Translations under genes and position numbers: made by a program
Notes under the pieces: model-generated
Seen by the model: the letters and a program-made list of their open reading frames with translations, nothing else
The model's database searches: none
What the model was told of the DNA's origin: nothing
Assembly: GCF_029051685.1 (NCBI RefSeq)
Contig: NZ_JAACFT010000031.1
Coordinates: 38,700-102,699, forward strand
Length of the DNA: 64,000 nt
Source of the DNA: Bradyrhizobium sp. CSA207
GTDB taxonomy: Bacteria; Pseudomonadota; Alphaproteobacteria; Rhizobiales; Xanthobacteraceae
Reading direction: 5' to 3'
Part shown: positions 1-8,824 of the stretch, piece after piece
Position numbering within the stretch: position 1 is the stretch's first letter
Layout of the letters: each line of letters begins with the position of its first letter

Positions 1-116
1 CGTTCTCGATCCTGATCGCCTTCATCGTCATCGGCATCTTCCTGTTCCGGATCCGCGAACGCTTCGATTCCGTCGACGTTTCCGCCCTGGATGACTACCG
101 GGGCGAGCGGCGATGA
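1..116 (+). CDS. hyfE: Hydrogenase-4 component E-like membrane subunit (C-terminal end only)
   Basis: Only the last ~37 codons are in the window. They encode a hydrophobic helix followed by a charged cytoplasmic tail ending DDYRGERR and a TGA at 114-116. The stop overlaps the ATG of the next gene (ATGA), a sign of translational coupling. Identity as a HyfE/HycD-region small antiporter-like subunit is inferred from the position directly in front of HyfF, HyfG and HyfI homologues; the visible fragment is too short to prove it alone. Confidence 0.6.
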   Translation, partial: FSILIAFIVIGIFLFRIRERFDSVDVSALDDYRGERR

Positions 117-1564
117 GCATGGCTTCCTTCGATCCCGTGACGGCGGTGCTGCTGATTCCGATCATGTCGGCGGCGCTGCTCGCCGTTTTGCCCGGTTACC
201 GGCTGACGGCCCGGCTGAATGTCGTCGCGAGCTTGTTCACCTTTGCCTCGGCGCTCTCGTTGTTCGTCATCGAACGTCCGCAGCCGGGGCCGTACGTTCT
301 CGTCGACGATCTCAACGTCGTCTTCATCGTGCTCAACACTTTCGTCGGCTTCACGACCAGCATCTTCAGCGCAAGCTACATCGCCCATGAACTCGAGACC
401 GGCAGGTTGACGCCGGTGTACCTGCGTTTCTATCACGCAATGTATCAGACCATGATGTTCGGCATGAATCTGGCCTTCGTGTCGAACAATATCGGCCTGA
501 TGTGGGTCGCCGTCGAAATCGCAACGCTCACCACCGTGCTGATGGTCGGGATCTATCGCACCCATGCAGCCCTGGAAGCGGCGTGGAAATATTTCATCCT
601 GGGCAGCGTCGGGATTGCGTTTGCCCTGTTCGGCACGATCCTCATCTATATGGCGGCGCGGCCGGTCGTCGGCGAGGGTCAGGACGGCATGGTCTGGACG
701 CTGTTGATGCAGCATGCCGCCGCCTTCGATCCCGCCCTCCTCAACGTCGCTTTCATATTCCTGTTTCTTGGCTACGGAACCAAGGTTGGCCTCGCGCCGC
801 TGCACGCTTGGCTGCCCGACGCCCACGCCGAAGGTCCGACCCCGATATCGGCCGTGCTGTCGGGCCTGCTCCTGAACGTTGCGCTCTATGCGCTATTGCG
901 TTTCAAGATCCTGCTCGCCGCCAACCCCAACGCGATCGCTCCGGGCCCCCTGATGGTGACGATGGGCCTCGTCTCGCTGATCTTCGCGGCCTTCATGCTC
1001 TACCGCAGGCGGGACATCAAGCGGCTGTTCGCCTACTCCTCGATCGAACACATGGGCATCATCGTCTTTGCGTTCGGAATGGGCGGTCCGCTTGCCAATT
1101 TTGCCGGGCTGCTGCACATGGTGATGCACAGCCTGACCAAGTCGGCGATCTTTTACGCCGTCGGCCACATCTCGCAGATCAAGGGCACCCAGCGGATCAG
1201 CAGGATCCGGGGCTTGACGGTGACCCATCCGGCGCTGGGCTGGGGCTTCGTCGCGGGCGTCGTCGCGATCGCCGGATTACCGCCGCTGGGCATCTTCATG
1301 AGCGAATTTCTCGTCGTGAGTTCGACGTTCGCGCGGCAGCCGCTGTTGGCGATCGCGCTGGTGTTCGGACTTCTGCTGGCGTTTGGCGCATTGATGCTGC
1401 GCCTGACCAGCGTCGCCTTCGGCGAGCCCCGCGGCAGCAAGGCGTCGGCAGAAGCTTCCTACGTGCCGATGTTTGCACATCTTTCACTGGTTCTGGGCGC
1501 CGGAATCTATCTGCCCGCGCCGCTCGTCATTTGGTTCCAGAACGTGGCTCGTCTCCTTGGATAG
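113..1564 (+). CDS. hyfF: Hydrogenase-4 component F-like proton-translocating subunit (NuoL/M/N family)
   Basis: This 483-residue polytopic membrane protein belongs to the antiporter-like family shared by complex I (NuoL/M/N), Mrp antiporters and group 4 hydrogenases. It should form the proton channel of the membrane arm. Residues expected for ion translocation are visible: Glu135 in a membrane helix (WVAVEIATL), Lys224 (YGTKVGLAPLHAWLP) and the conserved HAWLPDAHAEGPTPIS stretch at about 231-246. A second conserved lysine lies in SLTKSAIFYAVG. The length matches HyfF (about 480-530). It overlaps the preceding HyfE-like gene by 4 nt and is followed after 18 nt by the HyfG-like gene, so it is mid-operon. 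The channel looks intact although the catalytic partner has lost its nickel-site cysteines. Confidence 0.9.
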   Translation: MSMASFDPVTAVLLIPIMSAALLAVLPGYRLTARLNVVASLFTFASALSLFVIERPQPGPYVLVDDLNVVFIVLNTFVGFTTSIFSASYIAHELETGRLTPVYLRFYHAMYQTMMFGMNLAFVSNNIGLMWVAVEIATLTTVLMVGIYRTHAALEAAWKYFILGSVGIAFALFGTILIYMAARPVVGEGQDGMVWTLLMQHAAAFDPALLNVAFIFLFLGYGTKVGLAPLHAWLPDAHAEGPTPISAVLSGLLLNVALYALLRFKILLAANPNAIAPGPLMVTMGLVSLIFAAFMLYRRRDIKRLFAYSSIEHMGIIVFAFGMGGPLANFAGLLHMVMHSLTKSAIFYAVGHISQIKGTQRISRIRGLTVTHPALGWGFVAGVVAIAGLPPLGIFMSEFLVVSSTFARQPLLAIALVFGLLLAFGALMLRLTSVAFGEPRGSKASAEASYVPMFAHLSLVLGAGIYLPAPLVIWFQNVARLLG

Positions 1565-1582
1565 CGAAGGAATGGACGCGAC

Positions 1583-3088
1583 ATGCCATCACTGATCGAT
1601 CTGGTGCTCGAAGGCCGCAACATCCAGCAGCACCATCCATGGCCGCGCGTCGTGGTCGATGCGCAGATCTGGCAATTTGCAGCGAGCGAACTGGCGTACG
1701 GACGCTGGACACTCGTTGGCCTCTGGGGCGAACCCTCGACCGTCCACATGGCGATCATGGACGGGGATGCGACCGCTGTCGTCAGCCTGGATTGCCCCGA
1801 TCGTGTCTACCCTTGCGTCGCCAAGCACCACCCGCCGGCGCTTCGGCTGGAGCGCGCGATCAACGATTTGTTCGGACTGTCCGCGCAAGGCCTGCCCGAT
1901 GCCCGCCCTTGGCTCGATCACAACCGCTGGGGCGTGCGCTCCCCGTTGGGAAACCGGATCGACGCACCGGCGACGACGTCGCCCTATCGCTTCCTGCCAA
2001 CGGAAGGCGATGGCCTGCACCAGATTGCGGTCGGTCCGGTGCACGCCGGCATTATCGAACCCGGACATTTCCGTTTCACCGCCAGCGGAGAAACCGTGGT
2101 CCGGCTGGAACAGCGGCTCGGATATACCCACAAGGGTATCGAAGGGCTGATGCGAGGCGCCGGCATCGAGCGCGCGGCGCAACTGGCCGGGCGTGTATCG
2201 GGTGACAGCACGGTTGCCTATGCCTATGCGTTTTCGAAGGCCGCCGAGGCTGCCCTGCAACTGCAAGTGCCGGACCGCGCTGTGTGGCTGCGGGCGCTGC
2301 TGGCCGAACTCGAGCGGCTTGCCAATCACCTCGGCGACATCGGCGCAATCTGCAACGATGCCTCGTTCGGCTTGATGCAGGCCCACTGCAACGTGCTGCG
2401 TGAGGACATTCTCCGCGCCGCAAACACAGCCTTCGGTCACCGTCTGATGCGAGACGTCATCGTTCCCGGCGGGCTGGTGCGCGATCTCGATGAAGAAGGC
2501 AAGGCAAGCATCGCCGCGGTGCTCGACAATCTCCACGTTCGCTTTCCCGCCTTGATCGAACTCTACGACAACACCGCCTCACTTCAGGATCGTACCGTCG
2601 ATACCGGCATCGTCACGACGGCGCTGGCAAAACAATACGGTGCGGGAGGCTATGTGGGTCGCGCGTCCGGAAGGACCTTCGATGCCCGTCGCGCTCCCGG
2701 TTATCCGCCGTATGGCGATCTGCGTTTCGAGGTGCCGGTGCTCGACGACGGTGATGTCAATGCCCGTGTCTGGATCCGGATTCGGGAAGTCGAACAGAGT
2801 CTTTCCCTGGTGCGCCAGATCATGGAGCGGCTTCCCGGCGGTCCGTCAAACGTACCGATCGCCGCCGTGGCTGGGGCGCGCGAGGGTATGGCGCTGGTCG
2901 AAGGGTTCAGGGGCGACATCCTGGTCTGGCTCCGGCTCGACGGTGGCCGGGTCGATCGCTGCCATCTTCGCGATCCATCCTGGTTCCAATGGCCGTTGCT
3001 CGAAGCAGCCATCGAAAACAACATCGTCGCCGATTTTCCGCTCTGCAATAAATCGTTCAACTGTTCCTATTCCGGGCAGGACCTGTAG
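1583..3088 (+). CDS. hyfG: Hydrogenase-4 component G-like large subunit lacking canonical NiFe ligands
   Basis: The 501-residue protein has a NuoC/30-kDa-like N-terminal part (about 1-115) and a NuoD/NiFe large-subunit part (about 140-501) with the typical segments LGYTHKGIEGLM and ERLANHLGDIGAIC. In true group 4 hydrogenases the first metal motif reads RxCGxC; here it is GRVSGDST at 203-210, with Ser206 and Ser209 where the cysteines should be. The C-terminal DPCxxC motif is replaced by FPLCNKSFNCSYSGQDL; two cysteines (488, 494) remain but with five residues between them. A NiFe site is therefore very unlikely. The protein resembles the large subunit of energy-converting-hydrogenase-related (Ehr) complexes, whose substrate is unknown. 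It lies between the proton channel gene and the Fe-S subunit gene. Confidence 0.88.
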   Translation: MPSLIDLVLEGRNIQQHHPWPRVVVDAQIWQFAASELAYGRWTLVGLWGEPSTVHMAIMDGDATAVVSLDCPDRVYPCVAKHHPPALRLERAINDLFGLSAQGLPDARPWLDHNRWGVRSPLGNRIDAPATTSPYRFLPTEGDGLHQIAVGPVHAGIIEPGHFRFTASGETVVRLEQRLGYTHKGIEGLMRGAGIERAAQLAGRVSGDSTVAYAYAFSKAAEAALQLQVPDRAVWLRALLAELERLANHLGDIGAICNDASFGLMQAHCNVLREDILRAANTAFGHRLMRDVIVPGGLVRDLDEEGKASIAAVLDNLHVRFPALIELYDNTASLQDRTVDTGIVTTALAKQYGAGGYVGRASGRTFDARRAPGYPPYGDLRFEVPVLDDGDVNARVWIRIREVEQSLSLVRQIMERLPGGPSNVPIAAVAGAREGMALVEGFRGDILVWLRLDGGRVDRCHLRDPSWFQWPLLEAAIENNIVADFPLCNKSFNCSYSGQDL

Positions 3089-3097
3089 GAGAAGACG

Positions 3098-3631
3098 ATG
3101 CGCAAACTTCTCTTTCAAAATTTCTTCCGGGGTCCACTCACGGAGCGGGCTCCCGCACTCGACGAGGCCGCCGTCGAAGAACTCGCCACCGCCTTGCAGC
3201 GCGCCGCGCGGCGGCGCCTCGGCAGAAGCCTCTCGATCCGCGAAATCGATGCAGGGTCATGCAATGGCTGCGAGCTGGAGATCCATGCGCTGAGCAACGC
3301 CTATTACGACGTCGAGCGTTTCGGTATTCGCTTCGTCGCCTCGCCACGCCACGCCGATGTTCTCCTCGTCACGGGGCCAGTGACCAAAAACATGAGCGAT
3401 GCATTGGAGCGAACCTATCGCGCGACCCCCGACCCGAAATGGGTCATTGCCCTTGGAGACTGTGCACGGGATGGCGGGTGTTTTGCCGGCAGCTACGCGG
3501 TGGTCGGCGGGGTTTCGCAAATCGTTCCCGTCGACCTTCATATTCCGGGCTGTCCGCCGCCGCCCGTTACGATCTTGCAGGGACTTCTTTCCCTGCTCGA
3601 TCGAACCGCAAAAAATGTCGCTTCCACGTGA
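3098..3631 (+). CDS. hyfI: Hydrogenase-4 component I-like Fe-S subunit (NuoB/20 kDa family)
   Basis: This is the 177-residue small subunit that carries the proximal [4Fe-4S] cluster in group 4 hydrogenases and cluster N2 in complex I. The expected ligands are present: Cys55 and Cys58 (SCNGCE), Cys122 (LGDCARDGGC) and Cys152 (IPGCPPPP). The electron-transfer part is therefore intact, in contrast to the altered large subunit. The gene starts 9 nt after HyfG with AGGAG upstream of the ATG. It appears to be the last gene of the operon on this side; no maturation endopeptidase or hyp genes follow. Confidence 0.92.
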   Translation: MRKLLFQNFFRGPLTERAPALDEAAVEELATALQRAARRRLGRSLSIREIDAGSCNGCELEIHALSNAYYDVERFGIRFVASPRHADVLLVTGPVTKNMSDALERTYRATPDPKWVIALGDCARDGGCFAGSYAVVGGVSQIVPVDLHIPGCPPPPVTILQGLLSLLDRTAKNVAST

Positions 3632-3825
3632 GGCTCTGGAGACGACTTCGGCTATTCCACCCGGCTTGATCGGGATGCGTTCAAACCGCAATAGTCCTCA
3701 TGAAAAACGCCATTGGTGTGAGATGCTGTCTGCGCGTCTTGAGCTGTCAGAGGCCGCTTGCCAGACTGTTTGCTCTTAGCGCTCTTATCTTCTTCGATCA
3801 GGAAATCCGTTGTTCGAGCACCACG

Positions 3826-4149
3826 CTATTCTCGAGTCCGCTCCATCGTCCGCAGCGGCGAGGACTTGGACTGCTTTATGTTCTTGGTCTTTGGCTTCGT
3901 AACATGTTCCCTGAGGCGAACGCCGCGACCACCGGCTGAGCTCGTAACCCCCGGATTGATCAATTCGATCCCCGCATTCTCCAGCGCGGACACCAGCTTC
4001 ATCAGAGAATCGACGTTTCCGCGGATAACACCGTCGCTCGCCTCCATGCGCTGGATGGTAGGGACTGAAAGATCCGCAAGGTCGGCAGTTTGCCGTTGAT
4101 CTATGTTCAGGAGCGCACGAGCAGCCCTGAGTTGGTTGGCCGTGATCAT
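3826..4149 (-). CDS. XRE-family helix-turn-helix regulator
   Basis: A 107-residue DNA-binding protein. The HTH occupies about residues 3-60 (ITANQLRAARALLNIDQRQTADLADLSV...TIQRMEAS), typical of short Cro/CI-type regulators common in Rhizobiales. The C-terminus is basic and low in complexity. The ATG at 4149 is chosen because GGGAGG lies 10 nt upstream; the longer reading frame to 4197 would place that Shine-Dalgarno inside the gene. It converges on the hyf-like operon, and its target is unknown. Confidence 0.82.
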   Translation of the reverse strand: MITANQLRAARALLNIDQRQTADLADLSVPTIQRMEASDGVIRGNVDSLMKLVSALENAGIELINPGVTSSAGGRGVRLREHVTKPKTKNIKQSKSSPLRTMERTRE

Positions 4150-4414
4150 GAATTGGTCGCCTCCCGTAAGATGCGTCGATATATCTGTACCATCCAAATT
4201 ATTGTTTCAAGCATCAGTTTACATGCCGAATATATCAGACGCAAATTTGATTGTCTGCAACGCACCAAGGTGTCGGGCACCGACCATGCAGCCGATTTCC
4301 GGCAAGGATGCGGAAAGTGCAATTCCCGAAACAATTGGCACACCGCACGTCGCATGATAATAGATGTCTGGTACATGTGTTCTGATGCTAAACTCTTGAT
4401 GTGGTTTACCTGCC

Positions 4415-5149
4415 GTGAAATTGCTGGGGCGTTATCAAGGGCGGAACGGGCAGATCGAAATCGTAGAGTGTTCCTGGGATGGAACACGCGTGTACTTCGA
4501 AGAAGGTGTAAGGCAGAGCCAGGCAACGCCCGACGGCGAAAGCGTATTCACCTACGTCAAGCTCATGGACGAACTCCTGTCCCGCTGCGAACAAATCCTC
4601 GTCCTGGGCTGCGGCGGTGGAAATCTTGCGACGAGACTGTCGCGACTTGGGAAACGGTTGACGATCGTCGACAACAACCCGATCAGTTTCATCCTCGCAC
4701 AACGATATTTCGAGCTGCCGGACGAGTTGCCCTGCATCGTCTCCGACTTTCGAAAATTCGTGTTCGACGATCGCACCTACTACGACGGCATTGCGATCGA
4801 CGTCGGCGGCCCCGGATTTAGGTTCATGCATGAGTTCGATGCCGAGACCTGTGACGCAATCCGCTCGCGCTTGGCACCGGGCGGCCGGATCGTGATGAAC
4901 GTAACGGTGTCCAACGACATTGATCCGACACCTGACCGCATCGCCGCTCGGCTTGCCGGTGAGGAACTGCGGACATGGATCGTCGATGAGCAGGGCGTCG
5001 AGGACCGGAATGCCGTCATCGTCTGCATGCCCGAGAAAACGCTGGGTTCGCGGGCGGCGCTCGATCGCGTCATGCGCCAGAGCCATGAACGGTGGGCTAT
5101 CCGCCGAGGAAGATTGCGGAGCCGCGATCTGCCGGTTGGATCGTGCTGA
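4415..5149 (+). CDS. Spermidine-synthase-like SAM/decarboxy-SAM-fold protein
   Basis: A 244-residue Rossmann-fold protein. The glycine-rich nucleotide motif ILVLGCGGGNLATRLSRLG (about 62-80) is followed by the acidic strand end LTIVDNNP, and DVGGPG lies further on, as in spermidine synthases and related class I methyltransferases. A short N-terminal beta domain (YFEEGVRQSQATPDGES) resembles the tetramerisation region of that family. The start is a GTG with no strong Shine-Dalgarno. It stands alone, so polyamine synthesis is a family-level guess; it could be a generic methyltransferase. Confidence 0.7.
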   Translation: MKLLGRYQGRNGQIEIVECSWDGTRVYFEEGVRQSQATPDGESVFTYVKLMDELLSRCEQILVLGCGGGNLATRLSRLGKRLTIVDNNPISFILAQRYFELPDELPCIVSDFRKFVFDDRTYYDGIAIDVGGPGFRFMHEFDAETCDAIRSRLAPGGRIVMNVTVSNDIDPTPDRIAARLAGEELRTWIVDEQGVEDRNAVIVCMPEKTLGSRAALDRVMRQSHERWAIRRGRLRSRDLPVGSC

Positions 5150-5704
<555 letters not shown>

Positions 5705-5710
<6 letters not shown>

Positions 5711-5755
5711 CTACGAATCTGAGGGTCGGACGTTCGAATCGTTCCGGGCGCGCCA
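5705..5755 (+). pseudogene. 3' part of tRNA-Arg (anticodon ACG), 5' half missing
   Basis: The stretch contains the anticodon arm with loop CTACGAA (anticodon ACG), a variable loop, a T-arm with TTCGAAT flanked by GGACG/CGTTC, the 3' acceptor strand CGGGCGC, a discriminator G and an encoded CCA. No D-arm or 5' acceptor strand (expected GCGCCCG) lies upstream, so the gene is truncated and non-functional. Such 3' tRNA copies are typical attachment-site remnants left by integrative elements. Confidence 0.88.
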
Positions 5756-5994
5756 TTTCGGTACAAAACTGGGCACTCCAAACCCTGCCGTTTTTGCGCT
5801 TGATGCGCGACGAGCGTGCGCAGCAGTTCGCTTTTTGACCCCATGATGCGAATCTCTTTCGTGTCGGCTTCCACGCGCTGGGCCAGCGCTCGCAGGTGGT
5901 CGCGGCGGTAGCCGCCGGTCTCGTTCCGCATGCGCCTACGGGCCTGGCCGGCGAAGGCTTTCAGCGACTGAGTTGTGACGCTCGGCCCGATACG
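5711..5994 (-). pseudogene. C-terminal remnant of a serine-recombinase-type protein, ending inside the tRNA fragment
   Basis: The minus strand reads ETGGYRRDHLRALAQRV, then KEIRIMGSKSELLRTLVA, and after a frameshift VPKWRARNDSNVRPSDS followed by TAG at 5713-5711. I recognise this order as the C-terminal tail of recombinase-family proteins of Bradyrhizobium elements. The final codons are the complement of the tRNA-Arg 3' end, so the recombinase stop codon lies in the anticodon region: the gene was completed by integration at this tRNA. The catalytic N-terminal part is absent and the frame is broken, so it is a relic. Confidence 0.7.
5734..5765. repeat. 32-bp direct repeat, copy 1 (attachment-site-like)
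   Basis: Covers the T-loop to CCA end of the truncated tRNA-Arg plus 10 nt beyond (TTTCGGTACA). An identical 32-nt sequence in the same orientation lies at 15515-15546. Because the identity extends past the tRNA and codes for the recombinase tail VPKWRARNDS on the other strand, it looks like the crossover core of an integrative element. Confidence 0.85.
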
Positions 5995-6118
5995 ATCAAG
6001 CGCACCCGCGGCCCGTAGCGATCGGAGGCAAGGCGAACTTGCCACCCACGTTGTCATTCCGTCGCAAATGACCCCGAGGCAGACATCCGCTAATCTTACG
6101 AGCGATTGAACAAGCGAG

Positions 6119-6604
6119 CTAGCGTCGGCCCAATAATGCGGATGCAAGGCGAGTCCGACTCCCCGCCGCCGCATCCTGAGGTGATGTGGAGCTGTCCGCA
6201 CTGCGCCTGATCGTTGCAGCGAGCATCGCATGAACGGGAAACAGGGCGATGCAGGCAATCCCGATTCCGATATGGATCCACCGGGCCGGCTCGCGCGTCT
6301 GCTCACCCCCGTAGTAGAGAACGAGGCCTGTCATGGCGAGCAACGCGAGCGTGGCCAGCGTGGTGCCACCGGTCCATCGCTTGCGCCGCCGATGCCAGCC
6401 CGAACGCACGTGCAGTGGCAGGAGCGAGCCGATCACAATCAACATTGCGTAGGCCGAGATGCCGTGGAGCATCAGCAGCAGCCGTTCGGTTTCACCGGGC
6501 TCCGTCTCGATGAGGTCGTGCAGGACGAACCAGGCCAGGCCGGTCAGCGCGACCACGCTGGTTGCGGTCCAGACAGCGCTCTTCTGAACAGAGCCGAGGC
6601 GCAT
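6119..6604 (-). CDS. Four-helix membrane protein, cytochrome b-like
   Basis: A 161-residue protein with four predicted membrane helices (about 9-28, 42-64, 81-99, 109-130). Histidines at 47, 65, 111 and 125 lie in or at the ends of helices 2 and 4, an arrangement suited to one or two b-type haems; DUF4405 or cytochrome b561-like families are the nearest guesses. It starts 3 nt after the apbE stop and is the last gene of the flavinylation operon. It may pass electrons between the quinone pool and the exported flavoprotein. Haem binding is inferred from the histidines only. Confidence 0.7.
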   Translation of the reverse strand: MRLGSVQKSAVWTATSVVALTGLAWFVLHDLIETEPGETERLLLMLHGISAYAMLIVIGSLLPLHVRSGWHRRRKRWTGGTTLATLALLAMTGLVLYYGGEQTREPARWIHIGIGIACIALFPVHAMLAATIRRSADSSTSPQDAAAGSRTRLASALLGRR

Positions 6605-6607
6605 GGG

Positions 6608-7423
6608 CTAGGCCGCCATTGATCGCAGGTCACCGCCGCTGATGAAAGCGGTCGCGCCGAAACGGTCGAAGCAGGGGTGCTGAGTCTGGCCGGTCTGGAC
6701 CAGGATCTTGGTCAGCGCGTCAGCGATGATGCAGCTTGGTGCGACAACCGAATAGGCTCTTCCGTCCGTTGCGGAGCGCGGCGATCGCGGCGCTCCGCCT
6801 CGGTCGACGGCGGCGACGGAGGAGGAGGTCGCAATGGCGCCGTTGCGCAAATATCCTGCCGGGAGCAGGCCCCCGTTTGGAACGTGCACATAGACCGGCT
6901 GGTCAATCTCGCCCATCACGCGCAGATCGCCGCCGGCATTGACGGTCGCATGTCGGATGCCCGCCGCCCGAAGCGAGGCGATTGCACGGTCCACCGCATA
7001 ACCCTTGGCTATTCCCCCAAGATCGATCGCCACCGGCGCCGTCAGGCGCACGGATCGATCGGCCGACAGGCGCACCGCGTTGAAGTCGCCCGCGAAGACA
7101 TGGTCGAGATCGTCCGATGGCAGCAGGTCGCGGCGCATCAGTTCGAAACCGACCGCACAGTCGAACAGGCCGTTGCTCGCGGCATGAAAGACCTGGGCGT
7201 AACGCAGAACCCGCGCCGTCCAAGGATGGACTGTCACGGGCGTCCGGAACGCCTCGCGATTGATGCGCCCGATGTCGCTGTTGGCATCGTGGAAGCTCAT
7301 CAAACGCTGAACCAGCGACACCGCCTCGAATGCGCCAGCGACCGCCCGTTCGGCGGCAGCTTGTGTTGGTCCGCCAACCTCGACCTCCACGATCGTGCCC
7401 AGCAACGGTCGTGCACGCCTCAT
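6608..7423 (-). CDS. apbE: FAD:protein FMN transferase (ApbE)
   Basis: A 271-residue ApbE-family enzyme that transfers FMN from FAD to a Ser/Thr of exported flavoproteins. Diagnostic motifs are present: DLGGIAKGYAVD, VNAGGDLRVMG and the C-terminal CIIADALTKILVQ segment that binds metal and flavin. The ATG at 7423 is chosen because it lies 2 nt after the upstream stop and AAAGGG sits about 9 nt before it; an upstream ATG would overlap the previous gene. No signal peptide is obvious with this start. The adjacent FMN-binding domain protein is its obvious substrate. Confidence 0.93.
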   Translation of the reverse strand: MRRARPLLGTIVEVEVGGPTQAAAERAVAGAFEAVSLVQRLMSFHDANSDIGRINREAFRTPVTVHPWTARVLRYAQVFHAASNGLFDCAVGFELMRRDLLPSDDLDHVFAGDFNAVRLSADRSVRLTAPVAIDLGGIAKGYAVDRAIASLRAAGIRHATVNAGGDLRVMGEIDQPVYVHVPNGGLLPAGYLRNGAIATSSSVAAVDRGGAPRSPRSATDGRAYSVVAPSCIIADALTKILVQTGQTQHPCFDRFGATAFISGGDLRSMAA

Positions 7424-7425
7424 GG

Positions 7426-7881
7426 CTACTGCCCTTTCAAGCTCTGGAACTGCTCGACGACGCGTCTTACGCCGTCGGTGATATGCTTGCACGATAGGGT
7501 CGCGCCGCTGATGTTCTTGATATCGACATTGTGCTGCAGCGGCGAGCTAGCGCTCTTGCCGACGAATTGCGAGCGCCACGAGGCCTCGCGAACCTCATAG
7601 CCATAGGACTCGTTATATTCGAGGATCTCGATCTGCTTGATGGTGCCGCCGGCGGTGATCCCGACCGCGTATTTGATATATTCGTGCTTGCCGAGCACGC
7701 GGTCGATCACGACGATCCCGCCCGAGGAGGCACGGAAGACGCCCGCCCTGCCGCCGGGAGAAAACGACGCACCAGGAAAAATCGACTTCATCGCTTGCTG
7801 TTCACTCATATAGACGTTGGCGCTGGCCGGCGCGATCAGGACGATCGCTGCCGGCGCCGCTAAGAGTGGTGTCCACTTCAT
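7426..7881 (-). CDS. Exported FMN-binding domain protein (ApbE substrate)
   Basis: A 151-residue protein with an N-terminal signal sequence (WTPLLAAPAAIVLIAPASA) and an FMN-binding domain. The flavinylation motif SGAT is present in NISGATLSC, placing the covalent FMN on Thr128, as in NqrC/RnfG-type domains. It should work in the periplasm as a one-domain flavin electron carrier. It sits directly upstream of apbE (2 nt gap), the usual arrangement of transferase and substrate. Confidence 0.88.
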   Translation of the reverse strand: MKWTPLLAAPAAIVLIAPASANVYMSEQQAMKSIFPGASFSPGGRAGVFRASSGGIVVIDRVLGKHEYIKYAVGITAGGTIKQIEILEYNESYGYEVREASWRSQFVGKSASSPLQHNVDIKNISGATLSCKHITDGVRRVVEQFQSLKGQ

Positions 7882-7906
7882 GCTGGCTGTCTCGAAACGC
7901 CGGAGT

Positions 7907-8824
7907 TCATTTCACGCCGAACGGCACGCCGAGGCGGAACATTACCTCGTCGCGCGCATGTTCATCGCCATAGATGCGCCCATGCTTCACCACCGACGCT
8001 TGGTCCTCGTTGTAGGTGATGACCATGGGAAGCTGATGACGCCAGGCCAGCGTCCACCAGAACTCCTTCTGACCGTAGTGGATGACAGGTCCGGCAAAGA
8101 ACGCAGAATGCTCGGGATTGTTGAACCAGTAGCCGGTGAACTCGTTGTGGATGCGCGTCTCCAGGCCGATCATCCAGTTCGGCGCGACGAGATAGGACGC
8201 GCCGACCGTCACGTCGATCGGAGAGGCTCTTTCGATCGAGCCGTCGGCGTAGACCTCGCGCTCATGCTTGCCCATGATATTGAGGGCGACGATGAGGCGA
8301 TCGTCCAGGAAGTTCTTTTGCAGGATGACCCGCCATTCGAGCTCCTTTTCCTTCGGTCCGATCTCGGGCTCGATATAGAGCGCCAGACCAATCGGATCGG
8401 TAACGGGATTCAGGACCTGGTAGATCGCCTCCAGCGCGACTGAATCGAAACGCGCCTTCTCGTAACGGGCATAAGGATCGAACGAGGCATCGAGGAATTG
8501 GGTGACGCCCGGGCCGCCTGTGGTCCCGTCAAAGCCGTTACGAAAGGCGTTGGCATAGCTCCAGTTGAAATAGCCGGAAAGCTGCAGCCGGTCCGTCACG
8601 CCGTATTCAATCTCTTCCTTGTTCTGCAGGTAATAATACTGCCCCTGGGATTGCCCGGACTGCAGAAACGACTTGTGCTCGTATTCGCCGGTGCCTTTGG
8701 GATGCAGATCGGCGGTGTAGATCCAGCCGAACGGTGATTCCCCTGCGTGTACCTGGCAAGCGGACAGCATCGCAGCCGCCGCGCATATTGGTCCCACTAA
8801 ACGCTTCACTGTTGTCCCCATCAA
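7907..8824 (-). CDS. DUF6662-like predicted outer-membrane/exported protein
   Basis: A 305-residue protein with a signal sequence that contains a lipobox-like LSAC before AGESPFGW. The rest consists of alternating amphipathic strands rich in Tyr, Trp and Glu (LHPKGTGEYEHKSFLQ, FWWTLAWRHQLPM) and ends in Phe-Gly-Val-Lys, suggesting a beta-barrel. I associate this pattern with DUF6662, a family reported with ApbE-flavinylated systems, but a profile search is needed. It is the first gene of the operon, 25 nt before the FMN-binding protein gene. It could be the outer-membrane end of an electron or metal handling route. Confidence 0.7.
   Translation of the reverse strand: MMGTTVKRLVGPICAAAAMLSACQVHAGESPFGWIYTADLHPKGTGEYEHKSFLQSGQSQGQYYYLQNKEEIEYGVTDRLQLSGYFNWSYANAFRNGFDGTTGGPGVTQFLDASFDPYARYEKARFDSVALEAIYQVLNPVTDPIGLALYIEPEIGPKEKELEWRVILQKNFLDDRLIVALNIMGKHEREVYADGSIERASPIDVTVGASYLVAPNWMIGLETRIHNEFTGYWFNNPEHSAFFAGPVIHYGQKEFWWTLAWRHQLPMVITYNEDQASVVKHGRIYGDEHARDEVMFRLGVPFGVK

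Noticed and set aside
502..2205. Long plus-strand open frame (567 codons) across the hyfF/hyfG junction
   Set aside because: It is an Arg/Pro-rich shadow frame of the GC-rich hyf genes without any domain; the true frames carry all family motifs.
1583..3088. HyfG as an active hydrogen-evolving NiFe hydrogenase
   Set aside because: The CGxC pair is replaced by serines and the C-terminal motif does not match DPCxxC, so metal binding is not supported.
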